Shown: piece by piece, positions 1 to 12,700 of the stretch
Numbering within the stretch: position 1 is the stretch's first letter
Layout of the letters: the number at the start of each line of letters is the position of its first letter
Assembly (NCBI GenBank): GCA_031769625.1
Contig: JAUIMM010000566.1
Coordinates: 1,803,001 to 1,867,000 of the forward strand
Direction of reading: 5' to 3'
From: Taudactylus pleione
Taxonomy: Eukaryota > Chordata > Amphibia > Anura > Myobatrachidae
DNA: 64,000 nucleotides
Notes under the pieces: generated by a model
The model's database searches: none
What the model was told of the DNA's origin: nothing
The model's input: the letters and a program-made list of their open reading frames with translations, nothing else
Program-made: the position numbers and the translations under genes

Positions 1-138
1 GATGTTGCCTATAGCAACCAATCAGATTCTACTTAACATTTAACTAGCACCTCCTAGAAGATAATAGCTAAACTCTGATTGGTTGCTATTGGCAACATCT
101 CCAATTCTAAAAACTCTCACTTTAGTAAATATACCCTT
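1..138. repeat. MITE hairpin, cut by the window start
   Basis: The first 30 bases (GATGTTGCC...CAACCAATCAG) are nearly the reverse complement of 76-107, so the segment folds into one hairpin. It is followed by a tail ending in AGTAAATATACC. The same CAACCAATCAGA arm and TAGTAAATTTACC terminus recur in the intact element at 44451-44625, so this is probably a partial copy of that TA-flanked family. The left terminus lies outside the window. Confidence 0.6.
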
Positions 139-185
139 TATTGTTTAATTTACAGATAGAAACCATAACATCCAAAATGATATCT

Positions 186-484
186 GGACAGATAATTAGA
201 TAACTTATTTCAAAAGTGTTTGAAGAAAACAGTTGGCATGGACTTCTAAAGTGGGCCCACTCTATAGAAGCCAAAGTTGCCTTTACCACATGGTCCTGCA
301 ACTCAAACCCACCTTGTGAAATTAGATGCACTGTAGAACACATTTAGCTACTTTGTTTTGCAATGTAATTACAGGATCCACTATTGTAAATAGCTGTCAG
401 ATTTTGGTTGGACGTCCTGGTAGTCCATGCCAACTGTTTTCTTCAAACACTTTTTAAATAAGTTATCTAATTATCTGCCCAGAC
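186..484. repeat. Fold-back repeat with ~60-bp arms
   Basis: The stretch 186-246 (GGACAGATAATTAGATAACTT...) reappears as its reverse complement at 424-484 with only a few mismatches. The spacer is about 180 bp. There is no credible open frame. It is either a non-autonomous fold-back element or an inverted duplication; target-site duplications were not resolved. Confidence 0.6.
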
Positions 485-1560
485 TTTTTACCCCTCCAGC
501 ACTCAGTACTTATCACCTTACAGTAGATCAACTTCTAGAAGCCTTGTAAATGGGCAACACAAAACTGTCATTCCATATCATACTGTATGCATGTGTGTAA
601 CGTATATTTGACTTTTACTGCAAACTGTATATGTTGTACCCAGGACTTACTTGAACCCTTGAACCTGAGAACTAAGCTCAAGCATTTTTCTAGTATCAGT
701 TAGTCAATCGCTGTATTCCAATTTGTAAAACCTGTCCATGGCTGATGTGCCAGATAATGGCAATAGTTAATCGCAGAGCCAGCCCTAGCCAATTTGGTGC
801 CCTAGGCAAGATTTTGATTTATGTCCCCTAGCCTATAATCCCATCACCAATCATGGGGCCGAATTCAATTCAATGCAATGTTGAATAGCCACGGGAGGGA
901 GCTCCTGCAGCTATTCAATTCACTGTGCTGTTTGGACGGGCTAAAGGATTTCTGCTCGCACCCCCCTGGGGGTGCAAGGAGAAATCTGACAAAAGTCCCG
1001 GGCGGCGGGCTGTTTTTGATGGCTTAGCATGGCGCTAACAGCCGTGCACCTGGCACTTTAGTCAGAGAATGCCAGTTCTCGGGCCTAAACACCCAGTATC
1101 TATCCCCGCTGTCTCCTCTCCATACCCACAGTCTGTGTCCCCAGTGTCTCTCCTCCGTGCCCGCAGCCCCCTACTGCAGCACGCTGGCTCCGAGACCCTG
1201 CACACAGTGCATCCATAACACAGAACTGCACAGCACAGTGTAAACTGGACGGACAACAGAGAGGATGGGATGGTGAGCACAGGGAAGGGGGGATAATCGT
1301 GGGTGCCACCCACAAGCCAAATGACTGTGGCCTCCATTACCCTTAATCCAGTCCCTGCCACTCTGCCTGTGTTGACACTGTCCCTTTGGGAGCAGTGGGG
1401 TGTGATATCATACAGTGGAAGGGTGTATGTGATATCATACAGTGGGGTGTGATATCATACAGTGCAGGGGCATTGTCTGCTCTGCAGGAAGGGCTTGTAA
1501 AGCCTTCCATATCACTCACCATCCCTTCCACTCTCAGCACTGGTTCCCCCGGTGACACTA

Positions 1561-1565
<5 letters not shown>

Positions 1566-1595
<30 letters not shown>
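1566..1595. repeat. (TA)n microsatellite
   Basis: Uninterrupted TA dinucleotides followed by a short CA-rich run. It lies inside the 774-3669 hAT-type element. Confidence 0.9.
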
Positions 1596-1597
<2 letters not shown>

Positions 1598-1704
1598 CAC
1601 GCACACACACCGTCAGGGGCGGTTTGGGATGGAAACACAGCCCGGGAAATTTATAGTAGCAGCTCTAATGGGGATGGAGTGTGTTAAGCGGGACACATGC
1701 ACAG

Positions 1705-2116
1705 ATTAAAATAAATGCACAAGAAAAAATAAAACACATTGGCCCCCACAAGAAAAAACACACACTTTGTCCCCCCACAGGAACAAAATAAAACACATTG
1801 GCCACAACAGAAAACAATAAAACACATTGGCTCCCATAGGAAAATAAAACAAACACACTGACTCCGACAGGAAAAAAAAGCACATTAGGCCCCACAGGAA
1901 AAAAAAAAAACAAATTGGCCGCCACAAGAAAAAAATGCATACACATTGGTCCCTACAGAAAACAATAAAACACATTGGCTCCCACAGAAAGAAAAGCAAC
2001 AACACATTGACCCCTGACAAAAACAAATACACGCATTGACATCACCAGGAAAAAAACACACATTGTCCCCTGCAGGAAAAAAATAAAAACAAATTGGCCT
2101 CTACAAGAAAAAAAAA
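1705..2116. repeat. Tandem array, ~35-40-bp A-rich unit
   Basis: About eleven degenerate copies of a unit of the form AAAACACATTGGCCCCCACAGG followed by an A-rich run. Stop-free frames over it on the minus strand (Phe/Val/Cys-rich) are by-products of the repeat and not genes. It lies inside the 774-3669 element. Confidence 0.8.
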
Positions 2117-3677
2117 TTGGCTGAGCAGTGTACTTCACTGGGGCCGTGGGGTATGGTGGGTAGTGTATGTCCAGGGCCAGGGGGGTACTGTATGTCTAGG
2201 GGGCCAGAGAGTAGGGTATGATCCGGAAGCTGGGGGTAAGGAGGGTTATGGTATGTTCCAGAGGCAGGGATAGTAGTTAGGGTGGGTACTGTATTGTGAG
2301 GCCAGGTGGTAGTCTGGCTAGTCAATCAGGGGGCAGGATAGGAGGAGTAGTGGGAAGTGGGAGTAGTAGTAATGCAGGTAGGCTTGGAGTAGTAGTATTG
2401 CGAAGGGACATGCTGGGAATAGTAGTAGTTTGGAGCAGGGGGGCAGGTTGGGAGCAGTAGTGTGAGCAGGGGGCAGGGTAAGAGTAGTGGTGGGAATAAG
2501 CAGTCAGGATGAGAGCAGAAGGGAATCGCTGGGAAGAAGTAACATGAATCACCTCCACTCTGGGGTCAACTGCTCTCCACAATGGGCCCTGACTGCTGTC
2601 CCTCTCACGCGCTGATAGCAGTAGCCAGTGTGGACACTGCACATAGCCAGTCAGTGAAAGCTTCTCCCATCAGTGTCCCATTCCTTCGGCGGCGGCTCCT
2701 ACTCTGTCCCAACTATACAGCAGCCTCAAGCACCTGCTTGCTCGGTCCAGCTCGCCTCCCGCAGACCCAGGGGATTGCCCATCCCCAACCACCCCACAGG
2801 GACATGGGGCCTGACAGCAGGCGGTAAAAGGAGGGGTCACACATAACACAGTGATTGCGGAGCCAGGAGCTACGCAAATTGCGAAAGCGCGGCAGCCAAC
2901 GTCAACCCGGCCGGCTGGCAGTATCACCTAGCCCAGCAGAGGGGTTCATGGGACTGGCCCAGTGGGAGCTTTCCCGCTTTCCCAGCGGCCGAATCCGCCC
3001 CTGCACACAGTAGGTGAAGATTGGCACTCTGAAGTTAATAAATGAAGATGGAAGTGTGCCTTCCAAAATATATATCATAAACCTCCAGGAGCTGTGACAC
3101 TCATGCAAATACACTTACTATGTAATGTATTTGCATTAATACAAACACCAATTTGATTACTTTATATATATAGAGAGAGAGATACATACATTACACCCAC
3201 CTTTGATTATGTGGACTAGTGCCCGGCTGCTGCAGTGATGGAGTGGGCGACGAAGGTGAGGGGGCCCAGGTGTATAGGCAGAGATTCAGGTATCCCAGAG
3301 AACACAACTTGGGGGCGGAGCTTCATGGGAATTAGGGGGCGGAGCTTTATGGGAATTAGGGGCGGAGCTTATCGTGAATCCGGAATGCCCGAGGTGGAGT
3401 TTCAAGAAGGCCTGGCTCAATAGGCGGGGCTTCGGGCATTGTCTGCTCTGCAGCTGGTCTCGTGTAGACAGAATGAGCTTCTGTGCAGAAGCTCACCAGA
3501 GGCTCTCACCACAGTCACCTGACTGGCTGACTGCTGCACTGCCTGATCGGAGCTGAGCTCCAATCACGGCAGTGGGGGGGGGTGAGAACTGCAGAGCTGT
3601 GGAATGCCCCTAAGCATTCCAGATGCCCTAGGCATTTGCTTAGAATGCCTATGCCTAGAGCCGGCTCTGGTTAACCG

Positions 3678-5726
3678 TAGTATGGTAATTTAACTTTAAC
3701 TTGTGCACTTGCTCTGAAAATGCCTTAGAATATATACAGTACCAACGGGAACAATTCTAAGTTGGATGCATCTACAGCTGCCTGTTTGGATGGCCACTGC
3801 AGCCTGCTTAAAGCTGTAGCTTATGGTAATGCTAGAGTCCTCCTGTGTGTGCAGAAAATCTGTGCAACTACATGTGGAACCTGTCCCGCCATCTGTTTTC
3901 CCGTCCATGGCCACAGCTGTCAACGTAAATATCAGACCTTGTACTCCGCCAATACTGGGTGCAAAAGATTTGTCTAAAACAGGTGCCCTACCTCAGTCTG
4001 AATGCTGTGATCTAGCATGAGGGTTGGCCGACACGAACATAACACTCGCATGACACTCCTACTAGACGGAACAGATCAGTGCATTCGCAGTGTCGCCATC
4101 CAGTCACCACTAAGAAATGCCCATTTCATGGAGAGTGTGGTCTGTCAATGTATACGCACTAGCAAAACTTCATCCGTGTGCATAAGTCTGATTTGGCACA
4201 TGTGCAGTTGGTGACATCTTTCTTTGGTGCATGCACTGTCCGTCAACATTGCCATTTACATCCGACTCAGAATCAGCCCCAATACTTGTAATGTTTGTGG
4301 TTTTTTTATCTGCAGTAGAACTACTCTATACTATGCTAACACATAATAGGAAAAGTTTGGTTCCACAAAGGAAAACATGCATAATGGATTTTTTTCTTCA
4401 TAACTGTAAAAAAGGCAAAATCATTTGATCGAGAATTGCTTGGAATGCCATACAATTGTTACAGCTATCCTGCCTCGTGTTTTCTGCTTTCTCACTTCTT
4501 TTTCTATGCTGTAACTTTGAAATATGCCTCATGCAGTTCCGAAAGGCTCCCAGACCACTTCTTAAAACAACTTACCAAAGCAAACACATACTCAACAAAC
4601 AAAAGCAGCCATTTACTGAACAAATCAAACGCAAGCTCTCACCTGGGTCAAATTCTGTTTTTGTTCTCTTGATTCTTAAAGCCTCTTTTTTTAAGACCTC
4701 AACTGCTCTTTTGACATTCATACTGAATATTGTGGAAGAAATACCATCAAAACAGAAGCAAAAATTCCAGAAGTCAATAAATGTACTCAATAACTGTTTA
4801 GACAAACATATTGAATGCAAGTGTGGCCTCTGGCCACTATAATTAATATAATTATACCCTGCTGGGGTGGGTGTTGTTTTATAGGCTCATTGTTTAGGAG
4901 CATTAGTACTGTGGGGCTGTGTGACTGCAGGGGCGCAAGGAAGAAAGGCTCCAGAAGCACCTCGCACTGACTGTACCTGGAGGATGGCAAGACATCAGCG
5001 GGGAATGGGTAAGCTGGTGCAGACTATAAATAGTCCTGAGGAGTTGACAGAACGTCAGTCTTACCTCAGAGGCACAGGAGATGGGCTGCATCCCAGGACT
5101 TAGTGGTAGGCTTAGAGGTGGGGGAGTGAGCAGACTTTCCTCCCCCTGTGTAATACTGACAGAGGAGGTGGCCAATTACAGCACCTGGAAGGCCAGTCTT
5201 ATTAAAAGGGGTGGACAAGGAGGAGCTGTCCGCAGAGTTTAGGTGCTGAATTTAAGAATACAGAGGGAGGTTGGTAATAGTAATCACCCAGTAACACCTC
5301 ACCAAGCATGAAAGTATACATATATTTTGCTTCCTGTTTATTATCCCCTCGGTGAGACTCTTCAAAAAGATGCCCCTACCAAAAATAAATGGTAATAACT
5401 AGAACATGGAAGCTAGAAAATAGGATCTGTTCATGTCCTGCCAGCCAGAAATTAATATACTCACTAACTGTCCTCATGAGATATGTATGTATTGAAAATA
5501 AGGGAATCACTTGGCATCCTGATTACTATTACCTCAGATTGAGCAGAGAAGTTAATTCTGCCTAGCCTTTATAGAATGCAGTCTGTGATTTCAGTTTCCT
5601 CACAGATGCCATTTCACCTCATTGGATATTATACAATTATCTAACCTAGTATACTGTATATATCTATATAGCTTACTTTATTGACTTTACTTCAAGTTCA
5701 TTGTGAAGAGACACATTACAAATACG
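3678..5726. other. No supported gene; unassigned sequence
   Basis: I see no conserved protein, RNA gene or clean terminal inverted repeat here. Short open frames, the longest 128 codons at 4456-4842 on the plus strand, show no recognisable domain or biased composition. The stretch is probably old repeat or unique intergenic DNA. Confidence 0.5.
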
Positions 5727-6097
5727 GGGCCAAATGTAATAGGGTGAGAGTTTAGAAAATGTGAGAGTTTAGCAGGAATCTCTCACATTGGTCAAATTTT
5801 ATCTTCAAAATGGGAAAACATCTGGATGAGAGTTTAAATCGTGTGAGTTTTTTTGAGTCTGAAAACATGCAAGTTTGCATGTTCTCAGACTCCGGGCCTG
5901 ATTCACTACCGGTCACAACTGCAATTATGTACGCAATTGGCCTATTGTTGCGTTCTGCGCATCCGTATGCATTGCAGTGCGCGAACCATCCAGTGCAATC
6001 GGGACTGACTATGCAGGCCCATTGCAGAGTGATTGGCAGGAAGTGCTGTTTGTGGGTGGTGATGGGTGGGGAGTTCGGCGAAATGCAGGCCTGCCAA

Positions 6098-7305
6098 CAG
6101 GGCCGGCGCTACCACTAGGCAAACTTAGGCATTTGCCTAAGAGCGCCGGCCACTGCAGGGCAGTGGTGTGGATGGCACTTAAGTGGTGTCCGCACTACAC
6201 TTCTAGGAAGAAACACACAGCCGCCGGAGCCGGCAGCTGTGTGTTTGTTTCAGCTGCCGTGAGAGTCAGACAGACTATCATTGGCTGCTGAGCCCACGGC
6301 CAGAGCCGGGCTTCCGGCTCCCGCAGTGGCTGATGGGAGAGATGGCATGACATCTCTCCCATCATGCACAGCGGGCCGGCCCGGGAGGACGCCGGACGGA
6401 GGAGCATACCAGAGCGGGGATTAAGGTAAGTGGAGGATTTTTTTTTCATGTGTGTCTGGTGGGGGAGGGGGGATGGACTACTGCTGGGGTATTACTAGGG
6501 GCACTGATGGGGGTACTACTATGGGCACTGTTGGGGGCACTATTAGGGGCACTGTGGAAGTACTACTAGGGGCACTGTTGGGGGCACTGATGGGGGTACT
6601 ACTAGGGGCACTGCTGTGGGTACTACTAGGGGCACTGATGGGAGTACTACTAGAAGCACTGCTGCAGGTACTACTAGGGGCACTGCTGGGGGTACTACTA
6701 GGGGCGACTACTAGGGGCACTGCTAGGGGGACTACTGGGGGCACTGCATAGAGGGGGATTACTACTAGGGGTACTGTTGGGGACTGCTACTGGGGCACTG
6801 CTGGGGCAGACTGCTGGGGAGGACTACTACTGGGGGCACTACATAGGGGGATTACTGCTGGTGGCACTGCTGGGGGGCTACTACTAGGGGCACTGCTACT
6901 GTATGCACTGCACTGGTGGGACCACTACTGGGGGCACTGCATAGGGAGGGCTGCTACTGGAGGGATTACTACTGGGGCACTGCTGGGGGGGAGACTACTA
7001 CTGGGAGCACTGCATCGGGGGGACCACTACTGGAGGCACTGCATAGGGAGGGTTACTACTGGGGTCACTATATAAGGGACACTGCATAGGTGGAGGACTA
7101 CTACTGGGGGCACTGTATAAGGGACACTGTATAAGGGGCACTATATTGGGGACACTGTATAGGGAGGACCACTACTGGGGGCACTGCATAGGGGGGATCA
7201 CTACTGGGGGCACTGCATAGGGGCTTGTGTAGCTATCAAAGGTGGGGGCGGGGGGGTGTGTAAGGCTGAAGAAATGCCTAGGGTGCCAAGAAACCTTGCA
7301 CCTGT
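6098..7305. mobile_element. Non-autonomous hAT-type element, 1.2 kb, with 8-bp target duplication
   Basis: It begins CAGGGCCGGCGCTACC and is flanked on both sides by the identical octamer CCTGCCAA (6090-6097 and 7306-7313), the duplication length typical of hAT. The right end read on the minus strand (ACAGGTGC..., then CCCTAGGCA) is an imperfect partner of the left end. Both ends contain a CTAGGCA motif also seen near the ends of 774-3669, so the two may be related. Most of the interior is the tandem array at 6480-7240. No coding capacity is seen. Confidence 0.7.
6480..7240. repeat. Tandem array of ~20-24-bp units (ACTACTGGGGGCACTG type)
   Basis: Dozens of degenerate units combine GGGGCACTG, TACTACTAG and GCATAGGGG. 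Stop-free frames on both strands (6452-6751 plus, 6478-6744 minus) come from the short period. A related array with the same core is at 37353-38180. Confidence 0.85.
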
Positions 7306-7386
7306 CCTGCCAATACATTTCAATGCTGTTTTAGGGGCATGCAGGAAGTAGCCAATTCGATGCCATGCGTAGCCTGAGGACTCATA

Positions 7387-7937
7387 GGGGGTCATTCAGA
7401 CCCAGTTGTTAGCGCCGATGCGCTCGGACCGGGTCGATGGCCCCCCACAGAGCATGCGCACGCCGGCGCTGGCGCCGTCGTGCGCATGCGTGAGTCCCGC
7501 TACGACCGACAGCGCCGGTCGTAGCGGGTCTCGATCCAAAGGGGGCGAGCTGTCGATGTTGATTGACAGCTCGCCCCGTTTGGAAGGCGGGCTGGGGGGG
7601 TGGCAGCCCAAACGGGGGCGTTCCCATGGGAACGCCTACCATTTGGGGGCGGCCCCACTGACATCACTAGTGATGTCAGTGGAGAGCTTCCGGCTCAGAC
7701 AGAGCCGAAAGCTCTCCGGGGCTTACGACAAGGGAGACCCTACCCTAGGGTCTCGTCGTAAGCCCCGATGGTCGCGATGGTCTTGACCATCACGACCATC
7801 ACCTTAGGCGGTTGTAAGGCTGTGGGTGTTAACCCACAGCCTTACCACCGCAAAGGAGGACGTCTTAAAAATTCAAGAGGTCCTCCCCTCATTCAGACCG
7901 ACCGCATGCTCTGTGCGACCGGCTCTGAATGAGGTCC
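7387..7937 (+). mobile_element. Multi-hairpin element, copy A (551 bp)
   Basis: The ends GGGGGTCATTCAGA and (other strand) GGACCTCATTCAGA are imperfect inverted repeats, flanked on both sides by ATA (7384-7386, 7938-7940), a possible 3-bp target duplication. Inside, about eleven hairpins follow one another almost without gaps. Clear ones are: CATGCGCACG...CGTGCGCATG; CCGCTACGACC...GGTCGTAGCGG; GGGGCGAGCTGTC...GACAGCTCGCCCC; a GGCGTTCCCATGGGAACGCC core; CCACTGACATCACTAGTGATGTCAGTGG split around its centre; a GGCTC...GAGCC stem; GGGGCTTACGAC...GTCGTAAGCCCC; GATGGTCGCGATGG...; and GGCTGTGGGT...ACCCACAGCC. The same order recurs in copies B-E. A 3-bp duplication would fit PIF/Harbinger-type transposition, which is tentative. 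There is no open reading frame of note. Confidence 0.7.
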
Positions 7938-8401
7938 ATAGTGTGCGATGAAGTTAGCAATTCCACAACAATGTCACAGCTTGTGCAAGTGTGTGTGAGG
8001 CTGCAATGGTGCTCGATTGTACCGTTGGTTTTGCTGTCTTGCTAAATATTACAGACGTGTGTAAGGTAAACTGGGCATCCTTATATTATGCTGTGACGGT
8101 ATAGCAATCGCAAAGGATTAGCATACTGTCACAATTGAACTGCGTGCGTAATCGCTATTACAATTGCAGTTGTGATCAGTAATGAATCAGGCCTTCTATT
8201 ACATTGGCCGAGTTTAAAAAGTGTGAGAGTTTACTGCTAAACTCTCACATTTTGTAAACTCTCATCCTATTACATTTGGCCCAAAGTATTTAAGGAATTC
8301 AGGAGAGTGTAATCCTAATAAGGCCAGGTTTGCACCATTCAAGTATTATCTGTACCAAAGTGGTACCCTTTCTGTGGGATAAAGTTATTTATTTACCATT
8401 C

Positions 8402-9102
8402 AATACAGATGGGCCCAGCTAGATTGTTGCTCCGTACACCATGTAGCGCGCCATGCATCTCGCACCACGCGGTACGCCTTCATTCATGCCATTCAGTATT
8501 AATCCTAATGGAATGTACTGTGGTGCAGGAAAAATCATAACGTGTAAGACAACATTTTGTCCATCAGCTGTCACTTTTCCTAAACTACACTGCGCATGCA
8601 TCCGATATCCAATGCATTTTCTGTATGGCTGCCTGATGATTGGCTGACAGAAACTGTGATTCAGTACACTATAGTACAACATTTTCCTCATGGAATCAGG
8701 GCTGTACAAGAATGTGCAATAATGTTTTAAATCATTACATTAAGTGTGTGAGTCCTGTTCTTTTTTATAAGATTATTTCACATGCATGCACAGCTTTTAA
8801 TGAGACGGGATAAATATTCACTAATGCTCCCCAGCCATCATTTGCTTCTACTCAATGCCGCCATATTCTGAGCCCACTATTGACATTGTACACATTGCCT
8901 GCTGTAATTCGCAGACGTCACATCACATACCTGACAGGTGCCGTTTTCGACGCGGCTGGCGTGTGTGGGCTAGAGGTTTTGGTTGAGCGCTTTGCAGAGT
9001 GGGCATCTGGGTTTGAGACCTAGAAAAGTAATTTCATTTTTAAATCTTCACTACAGGATCAAAAAGACATCACTTGGTGTTTGAGTTCTGTCATTTATAC
9101 AA
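8402..9102. repeat. Left arm of a large imperfect inverted repeat
   Basis: Starting at AATACAGATGGGCCCAGCT, this arm matches the reverse complement of 14605-15390 over much of its length. Shared landmarks are ATTGACATTGTACACATTGCCTG, GTGGGCTAGAGGTTT and TTGAGTTCTGTCATTTATAC (each also present inverted in the right arm). Around 8965-9025, GGTTGAGCGCTTTGCA followed by GGGTTTGAGACC vaguely resembles tRNA-type A and B boxes, so a SINE-like origin is possible but weak. Confidence 0.65.
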
Positions 9103-9745
9103 ATATATACTAGGGGTGTGCACCGGCCCCTTTTCGTGTTTTGTGTTTTGGTTTTGGATCTGGAACTTTCTTCGTGTTTTGGATCTGGATTGGTTTTGCC
9201 AAAACCACCCTTCCGTGTTTTGGGTTCTGGGTTTTGTGTTTTGGATCTGTATTTTTTTTTAAAAAAGCATAAAAACAGCTAAAATCACAGAATGTGTTGG
9301 TTTTTCTGCTCCTATGCTATTATTAACCTCAATAACCTTAATTTCCACTAATTTCCAGTCTATTCTGAACACTGAACACCTCACAATAGTGTTTTTATGT
9401 CCAAAAGGATGCACCGAGGTAGCTGGATGACTATGATAAGCGACACGAGTGGGCAGCACAAACACGTGACCCATCTAGGAGTGACACTGCAGTGGCAGAC
9501 AGGATGGCAGTTTGAAAAACTAGGCCCCAAACTGTACATAATGCAAACAAAAAAAAGAGGTGCAAGATGGAATTGTCCTTGGGCCCTCCCACTTACCCTT
9601 ATGTTGTATAAACAGGACATGCACATTTTAACAAAGCAAACATTTCAGCGCCAGGGTCTGCCACACGACTGTGGCTGAAATGATTGGTTCGTTTGGGCCC
9701 CCACAAAACAAGCTGGCAATTAATCTGTCCCTGCACAAACTGGCT

Positions 9746-12700
9746 CTACGGTGGCAAGATGTCGTCCTCATCCTCCTCATCCACCGATTCCTCACCCTCT
9801 TCAGTGTTGTGTACATCCTCATCCTCACAGAGTATTAACTCGTCCCCACTGGAATCCACCACCACAGGTCCCTCTGTACCTTCTGGAGGCTGGTCTCCCT
9901 GGAAGAGTTGATAATTCATTTTGATGAACATCATCTTCTCCACATTTTGTGGAAGCAACCTTCTACGCCTTTCGCTGACAAGGTTCCCGGCTGCACTAAA
10001 CAATCTTTCGGAGTACACACTGGAGGGGGGACAACTCAGGTAAAAAAGAGCCAGTTTGTACAGGGGCCTCCAAATTGCCTCTTTTTCCAGCCAGTACAGG
10101 TATGGACTGTCTGACATGCCTACTTGGATGCTGTCACCGATGTAATCCTGCACCATTCTGTCAATGGTGACAGTATCATATGTAGTGACAGTAGACATGT
10201 CAGAAATTGTTGCCAGGTCCTTCAGTCCGGACCAGATGTCCAAACTTGGTCCTGCCTGCCCTGCATCACCGCCAGCGGGTTGCTTAGGATAGCTAAGTTT
10301 TTTCCTGGCAGCCCCAGTTGCGGGAGAAAATGAAGAAGGAGCTGTTGACGTGTCACGTTCCGCTTCAGCTGACAGTGTGTTCACCAGCAGGTCTTTGCAC
10401 CTCTGCAGGCTTGTGTCGGCCAGAAAGAGAGACACCCAATAGGCTTTAAACCTAAGATCGAGCACGGTGGCCAAAATGTAGTGGTCTGATTTCAACAGAT
10501 TGACCACCCTGGAATCCTGGCAAAGCGAATGAAGGGCTTCATCCACAAGTCCCACATGCCAAGCGGAATCGCTCCATCTTAGCTCCTCCTTCACTTTCTC
10601 CAGCTGCTTCTGCAAAAGCCTGATGAGGGGAATGACCTGACTCAAGCTGGCAGTGTCTGAACTGACTTCACATGTGGCAAGTTCGAAGGGCTGGAGAACC
10701 TTGCACCACACGGAAATCATTCTCCACTGTGCTTGAGTCAGGTGCATACCCCCTCCTTTGCCTATGTCAAAGGTGGATGTATAGGCTTGTATGGCCTTTT
10801 GCTGCTCCTCCATCCTCTGAAGCATATAGAGGGTTGAGTTCCACCGCGTCACAACCTCTTGCTTCAGGTGGTGGCGGGGCAGGTTCAAGAGTGTTTGCTG
10901 GCGCTCCAGTCTTCGGCACGCAGTCGCTGAATGGCGAAAGTGGCCAGAAATTTTTCGGGCCACCCAAAGCGTCTCCTGCATGCCCCTGTCGCTTTTCAGA
11001 AAATTCTGCACCACCAATTTTATTGTGTGAGCAAAACATGGGACGTGCTGGAATTTGCCCAGATGTAATGCCCGTACAATATTGGTGGCGTTGTCAGATA
11101 TCACAAATCCCCAGGAGAGTCTAAGTGGGGTAAGCCACTGGGTGATGATTTCCCTCAGTTTCTCTAAGAGTTTGTTGGCGGTGTGCCTCTTACTGAAACC
11201 GGTGATACACAGCGTAGCCTGCCTTGGAACGAGCTGGCGTTTCTGAGATGCTGCTACTGGTGACACTGCTGCTGTTGCTGCGTAAGGTGATACATCTACT
11301 CAGTGGGCTGTCACAGTCATATAGTCCTTAGTCTGCCCTGTTACACTTGTCCACATGTCCATGGTTAAGTGGACATTGGGTACAACGGCATTTTTCAGGA
11401 CACTGAGGACACTTTTTCTGACGTTTCTGTACAGTCTCGGCATCGCCTGCCTAGTGAAATGGAATCTAGATGGGATTTGGAACCGGGGACACACTACCTC
11501 CATCAATTGTCTAAATCCCACTGCACTAATGGCGGATACCGGACGCACGTCTAACACCAACATAGCAGTCAAGGCCTCAGTTATACGTTTTGCTTCAGGA
11601 TAACTGCTGTCGTACTTCATCCTCCTCGCTAAGGACTGTTGGAGGGTCAATTGTTTAGTAAAAGTAGTGGTGTTCCTACTTCCTCTCTGGGATGATGTAC
11701 GACTCCCAGCAGCAGCAACAGCAGCAGCGGCAGCAGGAAGCGTAGCAATGCAGGATCCTCCGGAGGAATCCCGGATAGGAGAGTCAGTCATGCCAGTGAC
11801 ATGGCCTGCAGGACTACTTCCGATCCTGACTAAGGAGGAAATTGACGAGGAGGGAGTTGACGGTGTGGTTTGCAGGAGCTTGGATACAACAGGACAACGG
11901 GATTTAGGTGTCCCTGGACTGCTTACGGTCTTAGCCAAAGTTTCTGAACTTGACAGTAACTTATTATGAACACGCTGCAGGTGTCGTATAAGGGAGGATG
12001 TTCCTAGGTGGTTAACATCCCTACCGATACTTATTCCACCTTTACATATGGTACATATGGCAAGACAGTTGTTGTCCGGATTTGGATAGAAATATTGCCA
12101 AACCAAAGAGGTGGAATGTTTGGTCTCCTGCCCAGGCATGACCGTGATGGGCTTTTTCATCCCACGGACAACAACTGTCTCCCCCGGAGCCTGATTTAAA
12201 CAAACCACATCACCATCAGAATCCTCCTCGCCAACTTCCTCCTCAGCGCCAGCTACACCAGTATCCTCATCCTGTTGTACTTCAACAGTGACATCTTCAA
12301 TTTGCATATCAGCAAGTGGACTGTGGGTGCTCCTTTCAGCACTTGCAGGGGGCGTGCAGATGGTGGAAAGAGCCACCTCTTCCCGTCCAGTGCTGGGAAG
12401 GTCAGGCATCGCAACCGCCACCACACTTGGACTCTCCTTGGGGATTTGTGATATCTTCTTAGAATGCACAGTTCTTCGCTGTGCTTTTGCCAGCTTAACT
12501 CATTTGATTTTTTTAGTGGGAGGAGGGCTTCCATCGTCATGTGAAGCTGAACCACTAGTCATGAACATAAGGAAAGATCTTAGCCGCTCCTTGCCACTCC
12601 GTGTCATAAATGGCATATTGGCAAGTTTACGTTTCTCTTCAGATGATTTAAATGTTTTTTTTAAGGTCATTTTCCTGAACTTTGTCATTTGGGATTGTAT

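Larger units (their letters stand above)
774..3669. mobile_element. Non-autonomous hAT-type element, 2.9 kb
   Basis: The left end reads CAGAGCCAGCCCTAG, and the right end read on the other strand gives CAGAGCCGGCTCTAG. These are matching terminal inverted repeats with the CAG start usual for hAT elements. The 8 bases before the left end (GTTAATCG, 766-773) match the 8 bases after the right end (GTTAACCG, 3670-3677) at 7 of 8 positions. An 8-bp duplication is diagnostic of hAT insertion. No transposase is visible inside. The interior holds a TA microsatellite, a tandem array and GC-rich segments. Mobilisation would have needed transposase in trans. Confidence 0.7.
5895..8194. mobile_element. 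Second-level MITE nested in 5727-8282
   Basis: The left terminus at 5895-5926 (GGCCTGATTCACTAC... ending AACTGCAATT) is matched by its reverse complement at 8163-8194 with about three mismatches. Its own sequence continues across both younger insertions (6098-7305 and 7387-7937), so those inserted into it afterwards. Confidence 0.65.
5727..8282. mobile_element. Outermost inverted-repeat element of a four-level nest
   Basis: The left end GGGCCAAATGTAATAGG, continuing through TGAGAGTTTAG, is matched by its reverse complement ending at 8282. The inverted termini are roughly 45 bp long. Removing the nested elements leaves only a few hundred bases of its own sequence, so this was a MITE. Target-site duplications are not clear, so the superfamily is left open. 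Confidence 0.65.

Noticed and set aside
1665..2032. Phe/Val/Cys-rich overlapping frames on the minus strand
   Set aside because: Translation of an A-rich tandem repeat; no start context or membrane-protein pattern beyond low complexity.
4456..4842. 128-codon plus-strand frame with a hydrophobic start
   Set aside because: No recognisable domain, no splice or promoter context; the alternative frames over it are also open.
6452..6751. Gly/Thr/Leu-rich repetitive open frames on both strands
   Set aside because: They come from a ~20-bp tandem repeat, with equally long frames on both strands.
8965..9025. tRNA gene
   Set aside because: Only loose A- and B-box-like segments; no cloverleaf could be drawn and the same sequence is repeated inverted in the other arm.
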